From Deinandra increscens subsp. villosa (lineage: Eukaryota; Streptophyta; Magnoliopsida; Asterales; Asteraceae): a DNA stretch of 64,000 bases. The stretch lies in contig JBCNJP010000023.1 in NCBI GenBank assembly GCA_039602395.1, positions 23,929,467-23,993,466 of the forward strand, written 5' to 3'. Of this stretch, positions 53,520 to 64,000 are shown in pieces; the stretch's first letter is position 1; each line of letters opens with the position of its first letter. The notes beneath the pieces are model-generated. The model worked only from the letters and a program-made list of their open reading frames with translations. It was not told the DNA's origin and did not search any database. The translations under genes were made by a program, and so were the position numbers.

Positions 53520-54052
53520 TCATACATGTGTATTTGTTTGATGTTTTCTAGTACATCATCCGGACTTGGGTCACATGCATGCCCATGAATGATTAACGGA
53601 CTGAGAAATGTGCATGTGGAATTAGGTGTCATCTCGTATAAAAACCTGAAATAAATAAATAAATATGATGATGTTAGTAAATCAAATTATATGATCTAAA
53701 AAAGTAATTGTACCATCTTAGAAGTATATAACAACATGTACTACAAAAGTCTAAGTGTACCCTCTAAACATAACTGCAGCATTTCAGATAATAGGATTAA
53801 ATTTACGACCCGCTCGGGATACATCTTGTGGGGTGAAGAATGGGAAATGTATTCAAATTCCCAACGAGTGCCAATAATCGATGAAGCATGTGTTGAAGGA
53901 GTCTTCTTTGGCATTTTTCCTTTACTTTGTTCTAGGCATTTTATAGGTCAGGATCTTTTTATGTACTATATTCGGAATCGAATACAAGTGCTATTTCTTG
54001 TCCGAGTGAGGTTTGGATTTCGGGTTGAGGTTCGGTTGTGGGTTGAGTTTTG
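53520..54052. other. Unassigned
   Basis: No gene or element recognised. An ORF at 53736-54164 lacks coding character and runs into the LTR-like sequence at 54053, so it is not called. Confidence 0.4.
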
Positions 54053-55059
54053 TAACACCCATACCCTATTTATATGTTTAGAAAACAGTTACACTTTTGG
54101 TCCTAGAAAATTTCGTTTGCGAAAAACAACTTTTAGCAATTCTGTAAAAGTTTTGTCGTACTAATAAGTTCGTTTGGTAGTCAATCCCATTTAAGATACT
54201 TCCAACCACCTTATCAACTATCAAGAACTTATACATGTTAACAATCCCAACTAACTGTCGTCTTTTGTTCGGTTCTTGCAATTTAATCTTGATCGCGTCC
54301 CAGCTCATTCTGATCCGTACCTACCAGGAACACCAGTAACATGTTAGTGCTCGTGATAATAAAAAACAAGGTTCCTAATAAAAGAACCCGATTACAACAA
54401 AACAAAATTTAAAAATTTCTAGACAGGAGGTCCTCGCGCGTCGCGAAGGTCCAGCCCCTGCTTAGCTGTGTACCACGACCGTGTTCGCTTATCGCAAACC
54501 ATTATCCACTCTTCTTCGAGTACCGCAAAAAGTACCCTTTAACATAAATTTTCCAGTATTTTCTGCATATTCATACTTAACCAAGTCTTTAGTCATTTGC
54601 ATACAAATGTCCAGTTTTGGCTACCATACTTCCACTAAGGTCCGGGATTAATCAAAGAACCTTCCAACTCTTTTATAACAACCATATAGTTCACATGAAT
54701 TCACCCAATTAGATCAATCCACAAGAACATCAAAATTTCAACTATTTACCAGCCATTCGACCTCTTGACCCATCTAGTTAGAATTCATTCTAGTTAGAAT
54801 TCATTCTTTGGGACCAACTATCATCCACTAGATTAAGAAAAACACAACTTAGTGAATATTTATACTACTCCACATTTAGTTATCCACATAGGTACGTCAT
54901 TGTCGTGATTTCAACATACGTCCACTTATTTGGTTAGGATATTCATTATCCTAGTTCATACTTTTCCCACTTACTTATATAGGATCTTTACGATCCTATC
55001 TTGTTTTCAATCGATTATAAACATATAATTTTACTACAACATTTCATTCCAACTTAACC
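54053..55059 (-). repeat. Probable LTR fragment (minus strand)
   Basis: On the minus strand this ends AAATAGGGTATGGGTGTTACA, a typical Gypsy LTR terminus. The preceding sequence (GGAACCTTGTTTTTTATTATC, CGCGACGCGCGAGGACC near 54430-54450) has the look of an LTR. The other end was not located and no partner LTR is in the window. Confidence 0.35.
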
Positions 55060-55530
55060 CTACCGGGTCATGGTACATACTTTTCATAAACACACGTTGG
55101 TGCTATTCATCTCTACCCAACGGGTCATATTACACACTTTATACAACACATTAGGATGTTATTCATCCTTACCCAAATGGGTCATATTACACAATTCATA
55201 TAACACACCAAGGTGTTATTCATCCTTACCCAAACGAGTCATATTACATCATATTACACACTTTATATAACACATTATGCTTTTATTCATCCTTACCCAA
55301 ATACGTACACACTTTATATAACACACATTACTCACTTTATATAACACACTATGGCGTTATTAATCCTTACCCAAATGGGTCATAGTACACATTTTATATA
55401 ATACGCTATGGTGTTATTCATCCTTACCCAAACGAGTCATACTACACACTTTATATAACACACTATGGCGTTATTCATCCTTACCTAAACGGGTCATAGT
55501 ACATATTTTATGTAACGCGCTATGGTGCTA
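55060..55530. repeat. Minisatellite of about 60-bp units
   Basis: Roughly eight diverged copies of a unit containing TTATTCATCCTTACCCAAA, GGGTCATA.TACACA and TTTATATAACACACTATGG. Unit length varies from about 55 to 65 bp because of small deletions. Confidence 0.85.
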
Positions 55531-55531
55531 T

Positions 55532-55944
55532 TGTTGGATATTGAATGTCCAAACCCGACATTTTACGTACCTAACCAGGTCTTTGAGTCGTAAGAGTTAC
55601 ACCGCGGTCAACATGTCATAAATAGATTAAAGTAATTTACTAATTATGAACGAAACTTAATCACTATATTTTAGTAATTTTATGGTGGAATTATTTAATT
55701 AATAAATATATTATATATTCTTAGTAATTAAATATATAAAAGATAATTAGTTATTTAGTTAAATAATTACGTAGTGGATAATGGTGGAAAATGGATAAAC
55801 GAAAGGGATTAAAAAATCAAGTGTAGTCTATCTACATTTGCATAGGATGGTTATAAATATAACCATCAAAGAGAAGATTAGGGTTACATAATTGCTAGTT
55901 AAGAAACCACCACACAATCTCTCTCTCTCTATCTCTCTCTCTCC

Positions 55945-55989
<45 letters not shown>

Positions 55990-56557
55990 CCTCGATCTCC
56001 CTTCAACCGGCCAAACTCCACGCGGTCGCGAACCAAGATACCCCGTCGCGAACCACCTTGGCGCCACCCTACTACCGTCGTCCGCCACCGCTATACACCA
56101 TGGTGTTGCCGCCATCGACCGCCTTCGGTGCCCCTGTCACCGTCGCTGCCGCCGATCGAATCCCCGGGCTACTACCGTCCACATGACTGCGGCCCCTATA
56201 CCCTACGCCACCTCCACCACCGCCGCCAATCGCCTCAAATCAGCCAGAGATTTGGTTCAGATCGTTTCCGCCTCTCGTGCCACTCCAGGAACCGGCCAAC
56301 ACCATCACGATAGGCAACGTCTTACCACCACCGCCCCCGTTGTCGGTTCTACCGCCACCGTTGTCTTGCAGGTTCGAGTCAAGTGTTTCGTTCAACCATA
56401 TCAAGGACGTGTTCGAATCCGGCTAAGGTATATCTAAACCTGTTTGTTGTCTAGATTTAATTATTTTTATTTTCGTGTTTGCGTTTTCGTACGATGATCT
56501 GATCCTGCTAAAGGTTTATCGATATTCACGTTATTTTTTAATTCCGTTGCGCATCTC

Positions 56558-56603
<46 letters not shown>

Positions 56604-56692
56604 TGGTAAAAATATATAAAATCAGTTTATTTAATTACTCGTTGATTAAAAATTATAGCTCGTATCCCGAATATCACTGTGAAACCTAAGAG
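55532..56692 (+). repeat. Possible LTR with degenerate iMet primer site
   Basis: Starts TGTTGGATATTG. A TATAAATAT box lies at 55852-55860 and a CT-rich, then GC-rich transcribed-looking segment follows (55919-56400). At 56693-56705 TGGTGTGAGAGCC matches the initiator-Met primer site TGGTATCAGAGCC at 11 of 13 positions. No second LTR is seen, so this could be a 5' remnant of an LTR element. It contains (TA)n at 56563-56601. The translation of 55892-56437 is low-complexity and not called. Confidence 0.4.
55919..55990. repeat. (CT)n microsatellite
   Basis: About 70 bp of CT with a few interruptions, in the 5'-UTR-like part of the putative LTR. Confidence 0.95.
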
Positions 56693-57143
56693 TGGTGTGA
56701 GAGCCCTGATCATCGCGAGTTAATCGAAAGTGGCCTTTTTATAACCGGTAATTCGCGTTTTCGATTTATTTCTAAATCGCGAATTTAAATAATTTTTGTT
56801 AATTTAGTTTTTATATATATTTTAAATATATAAATATGTGTGTGTGTGTGTTATGGCCCGACCCTCATATTTAAATTTATTTAAATTTTGTGACGTGTTT
56901 GGTTGTTTATGGTTTTGGATCACTATTTTGGCCCATTATTGTAATAGATTAGTTTTGGTTTAGTAGGCCCGCTCTTTCGGGTTCGAATTTGTAAAATTAG
57001 GATTAAGATTTCTATTTATAGAAACTTTCTAATTTTGGAAACTGAAAACTAAAGACCAAGCTGGAAGTCAAGAGGAGTTCTGAAAAACAGTGGGAGCTAA
57101 ACGAATCACAAGACACACTTATTGCATACCAAGTGGTTGTTTA

Positions 57144-57145
<2 letters not shown>
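56693..57145. other. Unassigned, possible LTR-type promoter
   Basis: Starts with the degenerate primer-site-like string. A TATA-like CTATTTATAGAA lies at about 57012. No ORF and no repeat partner was found. Confidence 0.35.

Positions 57146-57221
<76 letters not shown>
57146..57221. repeat. (TA)n(GA)n compound microsatellite
   Basis: About 52 bp of TA followed by about 26 bp of AG, immediately left of a foldback element. Confidence 0.95.
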
Positions 57222-57227
<6 letters not shown>

Positions 57228-57591
57228 GGATAAAATGAAAACCTCTTTAAGTTTGGAAAACCGTGAAAACCAAGCTAAAAAATTCGTTTTTTGTTCCGAT
57301 TTTTTTTATGGTGACTCTCTAAGTTAAAAAAAACCCCCTTTATGCAAAAAAGTAAAAAAAAAAGCCTAGTAAATTTAAAAAAAAAATATTTTATAACTGA
57401 TATTACATATGTAACAGGGTACTATTACATATATAACATCAGTTATAAAATATTTTTTTTTAAATATTTACTGGGCGTTTTTTTTTACTTTTTTGCATAA
57501 GAATCGCCATAAAAAAATCGAAACAAAAAACGAATTTTCAGCTTGGTTTTCACGGTTTTCCAAACTCGGAGAGGTTTTCATTTTATACTTC

Positions 57592-57594
<3 letters not shown>
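57222..57594. mobile_element. Foldback MITE A (complete)
   Basis: A 373-bp near-palindrome. The left end GAGGAAGGATAAAATGAAAA is matched inverted at the right end (GAGGAAGTATAAAATGAAAA on the minus strand), and the arms continue for about 180 bp to a short centre near 57415. Flanked on both sides by (TA)n. No coding capacity. Confidence 0.85.

Positions 57595-57648
<54 letters not shown>
57595..57648. repeat. (TA)n microsatellite between foldback elements
   Basis: About 27 TA repeats separating elements A and B. Confidence 0.95.
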
Positions 57649-57650
<2 letters not shown>

Positions 57651-57943
57651 TAAAAGATCCGTGTAGACCACTTATTTTTTGTAGACCTCGTAGACCCCTT
57701 ATAAAACTCAATAAAACTCATTAAAACTCAATAAAAATTAAACTCAGTTATGTTAATTTAGTTTATTTTATTTGCGATAAGCTTTTAAGAACAAAAAAAG
57801 ACAATTAAAAAAAAAGAAAAATGAAAAACATTAAAAATTAAACATTTTAAGACAATGAGTTTAAAACTCAATAAACTCAATAAAACTCAGTGTTGCGTTT
57901 AAAACTCATTGTCTTAAAATGTTTGATTTTTAATGTTTTTTGT

Positions 57944-57974
<31 letters not shown>

Positions 57975-58104
57975 TTTGGTTCTTAAAAGCTTATCGTAAT
58001 AAAAAATCAAATTTACAACACTGAGTTTTATTTTTATTGAGTTTTATTGAGTTTTATAAGGGGTCTACGGGGTCTACAATATTTAAGGGGTCTACACGGA
58101 ACCC
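57649..58104. mobile_element. Foldback MITE B
   Basis: About 456 bp. The left arm (CCGTGTAGACC, CGTAGACCCCTTATAAAACT) and the right arm (AGTTTTATAAGGGGTCTACG, GGGTCTACACGG) are inverted copies; the centre is near 57885. Contains a (TTTA)n run at about 57943-57976. Confidence 0.85.
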
Positions 58105-58110
58105 TATATA

Positions 58111-58306
58111 CTGTGTTACATATGTAACATCAGTTATAATATATATTTTTAAAAGAAATTTACTAGGCGTTTTTTTTTTACTTTTTTTTGCATAAAGGGC
58201 GTCTGTTTAACTTAGAGAATCATCATAAAAAATCGGAACAAAAATGAATTTTTTAGCTTGGTTTTCACGGTTTTCCAAACTCGGAGTGATTTTCATTATA
58301 TCCCTC
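58111..58306. mobile_element. Half copy of MITE A
   Basis: Only the right half of MITE A is present (TGTTACATATGTAACATCAG to CTTGGTTTTCACGGTTTTCC). It directly follows MITE B, whose insertion or a linked deletion probably removed the left half. Confidence 0.75.
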
Positions 58307-58483
58307 ATCATTTGAGAACCAACTGGGTTTGAGAACTAAAAAAAACTAATTTGAGCCACAAGTTTATTACATGTATACCCCCTCCTATGAATTGTAGTGG
58401 TCCCCCCCCCCCCCCCCCTGAAATTTGTGGTTAAGATTTATTTCTGAAAAATTCTCAAAACAAAAGGTTCTAATTTAAACCTA

Positions 58484-58488
<5 letters not shown>
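58307..58488. mobile_element. Foldback MITE C with 17-base C run
   Basis: The left end (CATTTGAGAACC) and the right end (AGGTTCTAATTTAAACC) are related in inverted orientation. In between is a run of 17 C (58402-58418). The element is followed by (TA)n. Confidence 0.55.

Positions 58489-58550
<62 letters not shown>
58489..58550. repeat. (TA)n microsatellite with CA interruptions
   Basis: About 24 TA units, then TACATATACATATATA. Confidence 0.95.
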
Positions 58551-58551
<1 letters not shown>

Positions 58552-59180
58552 AGGTTAGCATCTTGCCAAAATATATTTTTTTTTGTGAAAACTACGAAGA
58601 CACATATTAAACCCACGTAACTTTTTCATACGTTCACGATTTTTCATAAAACTTACACCAAAAGTCTTAGAATTATGTTATCTTTAATTCTGGAGCAAAA
58701 TATTAAAATAATAACGTTTTTTTCGTGTGATGCACATGTGCATCATATAATTAAAAAAAGTTATAAAATGTTATGTTTTTTCTTTAAATCTAAAGATAAC
58801 ACAACTATAAGATTTAGGGTGCAATTTCTTTTTAAACCTATTAATGTATACGACATGTATGAGTTTTTTTTGGTGTGATGCACATGTGTATCATTCAATA
58901 AAAACACAAAAAATGATTGAAATATATCACATATGGTGAGAATAAGAAAAAAAATATTAACTCATACTAAAAGTATGACTTTTTTTTGTGATGCACATGT
59001 GCACCACAAAAAAAAAGAGCGTTAAAATATTTATAATTTTTATAGGATTAAAGATAACATATTATTAATACTTTTGATGCAATTTTCCTAAAAAAATATT
59101 AACGTATAAAAAAGTTTTGTAGGTTCTAAAGATTTGTTTACGCAGTTCTCACAAAAATGAGTGTTTTGCAGGATCCTTCA

Positions 59181-59182
<2 letters not shown>
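58551..59182. mobile_element. Foldback MITE D with three ATGCACATGTGCAT palindromes
   Basis: The left end (AGGTTAGCATCTTGCCAAAA, TTTTTGTGAAAACTACG) is matched inverted by the right end (CGCAGTTCTCACAAAAA, GGATCCTTCACC). Inside, GTGATGCACATGTGCATCA or close variants occur at about 58725, 58874 and 58989. Bounded by (TA)n on both sides. Confidence 0.7.

Positions 59183-59232
<50 letters not shown>
59183..59232. repeat. (TA)n microsatellite
   Basis: About 25 TA units to the right of MITE D. Confidence 0.95.
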
Positions 59233-59233
<1 letters not shown>

Positions 59234-59533
59234 CTCGATTAATCTTGCTAATCAGGATCTAGCAAGATTAAAAAACTCAATGGCTGTTAACACACATGTT
59301 TGTTCATTCACGATCACCTAGATAATTTAGGTTACATAAATTATGGTGTCCTGAGTGAAGATAGGGTTGTTGTTCTGATTAATGATTGTTAAATTAAAAT
59401 TACTTTAATAACCCTATCTGATAACTAAAACTTATAGTCAAATGCCAATCCTAAATGAGTCATACCTGGAACATATTTTCATTGAAATATTAGTGTTGGA
59501 GTCTTCAACACCGCACTTGGCGCATAGGGTATC
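59233..59533. other. Unassigned
   Basis: No gene or repeat recognised between the last (TA)n and the LTR at 59534. Confidence 0.4.
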
Positions 59534-59954
59534 TGTCACACCCTGAAATTTCGGGAACGGAGGCATGTGCCGTCATGAAGTCATAATCGTGGATATATTG
59601 AAACGCCTCTAAATGGTTAAATAAAAGGACAAGTTTTGATTTATACACAATGTATTACAAGTTGCAGCGAAAAGTAGTGTAAGTAAAACAAATAGTACAA
59701 AAGTTGAATATAAAAATTATGACGATCCAATTTGATGTTATGTGATGAAAACTCCAATGCGCTAAGTTTTGACTATGCCACCAAACAAAATGCAGGTCCT
59801 AATGATGACTGTCATTCCAAGCAAGCAGCAGTTAAATACCTGAGAATTCATAAGCTTAAAAAGTCAACATAATGTTGGTGAGTTCATAGGTTTTGTCGAC
59901 ATTGATAAAAGTTGTAAACAGTTTAAGGCATAAAAGATTATGTAGTAAATAAAC

Positions 59955-60129
59955 TCGTGTAAGTCAAGTTTTACATAATTTGATGAAATTCTTGTGCAAG
60001 CCAGGTTTTGCACAGTTTGATGAAAGTCTTGTGCAAGTAAAGTTTTGCTCTTTTTGATGAAAGACTTATGCAAGTCCGGTTCCACACTATTTGGTGAAAG
60101 ACTTGTGCAAGTCACGTTTTGCACTGTTT
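59955..60129. repeat. 37-bp tandem repeats with a short palindrome
   Basis: About 4.7 units of GTGCAAGYCAGGTTTTGCAC followed by a TTTGATGAAAGTCTT-like part. Each unit holds the inverted pair GTGCAA/TTGCAC or a decayed form, giving a row of small potential hairpins in the LTR. Confidence 0.85.
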
Positions 60130-61176
60130 GTTATTATTCGGCTTACCGTTGTTTTTGTGATGATCTCACACGAACCTCAAATTCGAACACTAACTGATTA
60201 CCCACTCATGGTATTTTATCCCGTTAATACCGAATGGACCAGAATAACTGACATGTACCCCTTAACTATTATCGGAGTCAGGATTGGTGCGACCAACCAG
60301 GATAGGGGCGTTAACCCAAAGAGATCTATTCACTAGTTACCGTTTTGTACCTGAACTAATCGAAATCAACTAATAGTGGGATTTTGTTTACAAGACATTA
60401 TGTAATTAATTGTACTCTTGTTTGAAATAAGGAAAAGAGCATGTAATCATTACCTCTGTACAGTCAACCATAATATCAAGTAAAAGTAAAAGTTTGTTTG
60501 TTTGATGAATTATCCCATAAGATGTTTAAAACATTTAAAAAAAAAAGGACCTTCAGTTTTGCAATGATAGATGTTTGCTATGAATTCTCCCCCAAGTTAG
60601 AAAACAATAAATAAAAAGGGGCCGCGAGACTCACTTGAGCAAAGTGAATGGATCTAACGTATTGCGCAGGATTTGATAGCAAGTAACATGACGTCCTAAT
60701 AATAAGACAATGCATAAAGGTCTCGATCAATTGAGTAACGACTAGTCACCCATGTGATACCGGTCAAGTCTCGACGTATAGTCCCGTTTGTATTTATTTG
60801 GAAAAACCCGATCGTTAGTATTTATTGATCAAATAAATACGTATGTTTAATTATTATATTTATGTTCTAATAAATATAAAGCAATATCATAAAATGAAAA
60901 TGATTCATTTAAAAAGATATATAAATGAAGTTTGAACATTGGGTTTAATAATAATGTTTACTATTATTTTTATTGTTTGATTGAATATATATATGTTTCT
61001 AGTTATAAAATAACTATTGTTTATGGAAAACTTTGGTTATAATTATTTGTCAAATAATTATATTTAACTTGCAAGAATAATTATGTCAAACCATTTCAAG
61101 TTATAAAGGTTTTATATATAATCACGATAATACAAGTTGGAGAAAAATATTAACAATGTTTTATTATTTACACTTA

Positions 61177-61179
<3 letters not shown>

Positions 61180-61223
<44 letters not shown>
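61180..61223. repeat. (TA)n microsatellite
   Basis: About 22 TA units within the LTR. Confidence 0.95.
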
Positions 61224-61226
<3 letters not shown>

Positions 61227-62149
61227 AAGGTTTATAATTATTGTCTAATGATTATAAATAACTAATTAGTGAGTTTTAGTAATCCATAAGTTTTAAAAGT
61301 CTTTAAATAATTATATGATCGAAAAATAATGATTTAAAGTATATAATGTCGTACAACGTTTACGTTTATTGCTTAACCTTTCGAAAACGCGTACGCATTT
61401 GATAAATATACGAGATGATTAGTTTCGAGTCAAAATATTTAATATTCTCAAGATAATAAAAATCGTTTTAATATTTTATAAACTAGAATATTTATTTCTA
61501 TTCTTAGAAAGCGTAGTAACCATTTTTTTTTATAAAATGGTTTTTATGACACTTGGGCTTTATAACTTTTCAAGTAAATGTCTAATATTAGTTTTTCAAT
61601 TCATCTAAAAGATCAAAATATAATGTTTGGTCGGTTTGATGTTAACATGCAAATATTCCCGTTTTATCATTGCGTATATCGTCGTATTGATCCCGGTTTT
61701 CTTCCTACGCAACGTTTCTCTATTTTGATCACTTTGGTTTATCAAATAAACTAAAAAATATTTATCAAAATAAGCTTAAACTCAGATCTGGTCCAGTTTA
61801 TATTTTTATAATATTTTAACGCTAAAATCATGTTTTAGCTTATGAAAATCATCTTTTTATATCTAAGTTTTTTGAGAAAAGTTCCAAGGTTTATAAACAT
61901 ACTTTATATAGTTAAAAATCTTCATTTAAACCCATGGGAATGTATCATAAAAAATATATGTTATAAGTGACATTTTTACTAGATTTAGTCACTATTATAT
62001 AATTCATTTTGGTCTTTCATGTACTAAATACACTAACACATTTATGTGTTAGGGTTTGGGTGTCATAAGTCTATAAAATAAATAATTATATACTAACAAT
62101 ATGTTAGGATAAATTCCATGATCATTTTATATCTACTAACACTTGTGTT

Positions 62150-62408
62150 TTTTTTTGAACAACGAATTTCAGTCGAACCTAGAGATCACACAACCACGAC
62201 GCGTACACGGGTGTCTTAACCGTGCCCCAGTATCGGCGGGCGAGATCATCTAGGGCACCACCTCCAGTCTCCATCTGGGAGAAACCCACCCCCACTTAAG
62301 GCCAGGCAGTAAAACTCCCTCCCTTGGATTTGAACCCGGGTCGCCTGCCACTGGCTACCACAGAGCTCTAAGAGCCAAGGCGATACCATTGAGCCAAAGC
62401 CCAACAAT
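62150..62408 (-). mobile_element. tRNA-derived SINE inside the Gypsy LTR
   Basis: On the minus strand the head has box A-like TGGCTCAATGGT (about 62388-62399) and box B-like GGGTTCAAATCC (about 62329-62340). The tail is an A tract (62147-62156 as T on plus). A perfect 16-bp target duplication TACTAACACTTGTGTT flanks it (62134-62149 and 62409-62424). Its sequence differs from the SINE at 256-476, so two families are present. The perfect duplication indicates a young insertion. Confidence 0.9.
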
Positions 62409-63668
62409 TACTAACACTTGTGTTAAGACTTGTTTATATAAGAAAGTTATAGGTAGATTATTCAAGAACATGGCTCATTTCATGAGCTCATAGACATTGT
62501 CTTTTGGGAATGTTGCTTGATCATCAAAAATAAACAAGCAAACATAAATTGAAGATCAAAGTTCATATCAATACTCCACTTGGTTTCCTCATGTGTTTTA
62601 CCCATACTTTGGTAATTTTAGGTCTCAATGACACCAAAAGTATGTTTAGATCAAAGTGTAACAAAAACACAAGTTCATTAATTTCTTCTTTCATTAGAAA
62701 TGTAGAATTTAGAGAAGGTATATCAAGACTTGGTGGATTTCTTGGGTGTTAGAACATGTAGGAAAATAGAGAAAAAGGGGGGTTTAGATGGACTAAGAAT
62801 AGGAGTGTTGGTTGAGCCGTGAAAGAGGAGGGAGGATGGAGGCAAGTGGTGATTGGGTGGTGGCTAGCGGCAGCAGGTGGTGGCGCCTGGTGGCTGGGTG
62901 ACGGAAGAAAGGAGGTGGGGGAGGGGTTCGACCGAATACAAGGGGGAGATGAGGAGAAATGTTGGCTTAAGTTTGCAAGGTATGAGTTTTGGTGGAGCAC
63001 CAATTGGGTTTTATAGTGTTTTTGAGTGGCATTAACTAATGGACAAGGTCCTTAATCCTTGGGTTATTACCCAAGTTAGTACAATGCCAACCCATCATGA
63101 TAAGTATCTAGAGTTTTATTTAGGTTTGTGCATATTAGGAGTATCTAGCTTTGCTTAATCATCACCAAATTTTAAATAAAATATAAGTAATTTAGGTAGT
63201 TCTTTCGAGTTTGAAAACAATAACACATTGCGCTGGTTATTTAGTTACATAATGTTTTATGTAACTAAGTTTTTAATACGCGAGTGCTTAATAAAATAGT
63301 TTTGTTCGTTCGCGTGATTTTTAAGCTTGACTATCGAGGATATTTAAAGCCAAGTTGTTTTAAATAATTAAATCGCTTAAAAGTTTGACGTGTCGTTGAT
63401 GTCATTCCATGACACCGGTTTTTAAGAAAAATATATAAAGTATATTTTTATATTTGTTTTCTTAATATTAAAGTTCCATAAATTGTTTTATGAAATATTC
63501 TATACGATACGGGTATATGTTTCCAATACAAACGCGGGAATTATCTAGGTTGGATTTATCATGCATAATTGTAATTACTAGATAAATTAAATCAAGTAAT
63601 GTACGTTTTTAAAAAAATTAAAAAGTCAAAGTAACGAGTTGACCTGGATATTTTTACGAGTTGTCACA

Positions 63669-64000
63669 TTCTCCCCCTGTTAAGAGAATTTCGTACCGAT
63701 GGTGCTGCATCAGTTGACCATTTAAGGGTATTTTTGTGTAATATGATTCTCACTTACCCAAGTGACATTTGATCATTGATAATGTTTTCAGTGATTCATC
63801 ACGTTGGGAGAGCGATTCTAAAACATACTCCGGATCACGTGATCCTTGATCATTATGTTTTTATAACGAAGTGGAGTTGATAAGCCACCCGTAGTAGTTT
63901 GTTAACACGAGAAGTGTTGGACACACGGATGAATGATATTTTGAATTTAAAGGTTTTGGACAAGTCATGATTACTCAATGAATGGGCTCTACCAGGATTT
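63669..64000 (-). other. Internal 3' end of the minus-strand Gypsy element
   Basis: Contains the polypurine tract (CAGGGGGAGAA on the minus strand, 63669-63679) and the non-coding tail after pol. No conserved pol block is readable in the 330 bp available. Confidence 0.55.

Larger units (their letters stand above)
59534..63668 (-). repeat. Long Gypsy LTR (4.1 kb), minus strand
   Basis: On the minus strand it starts TGTGACAACTCG right after the polypurine tract GGGGGAGAA (63669-63677) and ends GGGTGTGACA at 59534. Only the 3' LTR is in the window; the rest of the element lies beyond 64000. PPT and LTR start are of the type seen in plant Tekay-like chromoviruses. A SINE (62150-62408), a (TA)n tract (61180-61223) and 37-bp tandem repeats (59955-60129) lie inside. 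The short ORFs within it are not called. Confidence 0.75.

Noticed and set aside
53736..54164. 142-codon ORF
   Set aside because: No domain, unusual composition, and it crosses into an LTR-type terminus at 54053.
55060..55530. CRISPR-like array
   Set aside because: Plant DNA; the repeats are contiguous and diverged with no unique spacers. It is a minisatellite.
55892..56437. 181-codon ORF beginning with a Leu/Ser run
   Set aside because: It is the translation of a CT microsatellite and a GC-rich untranslated stretch of a putative LTR.
62749..63016. Overlapping short ORFs in a GC-rich patch of the minus-strand LTR
   Set aside because: The composition is that of an LTR leader (GGTGG-rich) and both strands are equally open; no domain.

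Overview
The window is plant nuclear DNA, from a eudicot and plausibly Asteraceae judging from the retrotransposon types (moderate confidence; no single-copy phylogenetic marker is present). There is one large host-type gene, a 1,323-codon NB-LRR disease-resistance-like gene at 2473-6444. There is also a small PB1-like gene pair at 9978-16175 and 23168-23798. Almost everything else is transposable-element DNA, much of it nested. No rRNA, tRNA gene or CRISPR is seen.

Layout. 1-2472: a decayed LINE reverse-transcriptase fragment (-), a SINE with a 15-bp target duplication, and a 720-bp Emigrant/pogo-like element ending about 460 bp before the NB-LRR start codon. 6445-8098: flank with remnants of a transposon-type Ulp1 protease (-). 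8099-9219: a truncated Gypsy LTR cut by the left end of a CACTA element at 9220. 9978-16175: PB1-like gene 1, whose short intron holds a complete 5.6-kb CACTA element (10060-15701, TSD GCT). That CACTA carries pieces of host genes, including a SPINDLY fragment. 17026-23119: a non-autonomous LTR element (-) with an Athila-type primer-binding site, lying between PB1-like genes 1 and 2. 24479-26160: degenerate minus-strand ORFs of transposon type.

26166-53519 is a nested stack. A Gypsy chromovirus (integrase part at 26166-26675, resuming at 50146-51142, then a 2.4-kb LTR) is split by a 23-kb Sirevirus-like Copia element (26676-50145). That Copia is itself interrupted by a young, internally deleted Tekay-type Gypsy (27596-33008, exact TSD CTTTT, inserted at codon 7 of gag) and by remains of a second Copia (about 35785-40519). 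Beyond pol the Copia has a long 3' region. It holds three covarying stem-loops, an LTR-like internal promoter module with a TATA box, and a roughly 1,050-codon third ORF broken by in-frame stops that all fit C-to-T or G-to-A decay.

53520-64000: LTR-like fragments, a roughly 60-bp minisatellite, a run of foldback elements separated by (TA)n tracts, and a 4.1-kb minus-strand Gypsy LTR (59534-63668) with a SINE inserted in it.

The most unusual signals are the three Copia hairpins with different but self-complementary arms, the LTR-like promoter copied in front of the third ORF, and the CACTA that sits in a PB1-like gene intron while carrying SPINDLY exons. All element calls rest on reading the sequence by eye; no alignment or database search was run.
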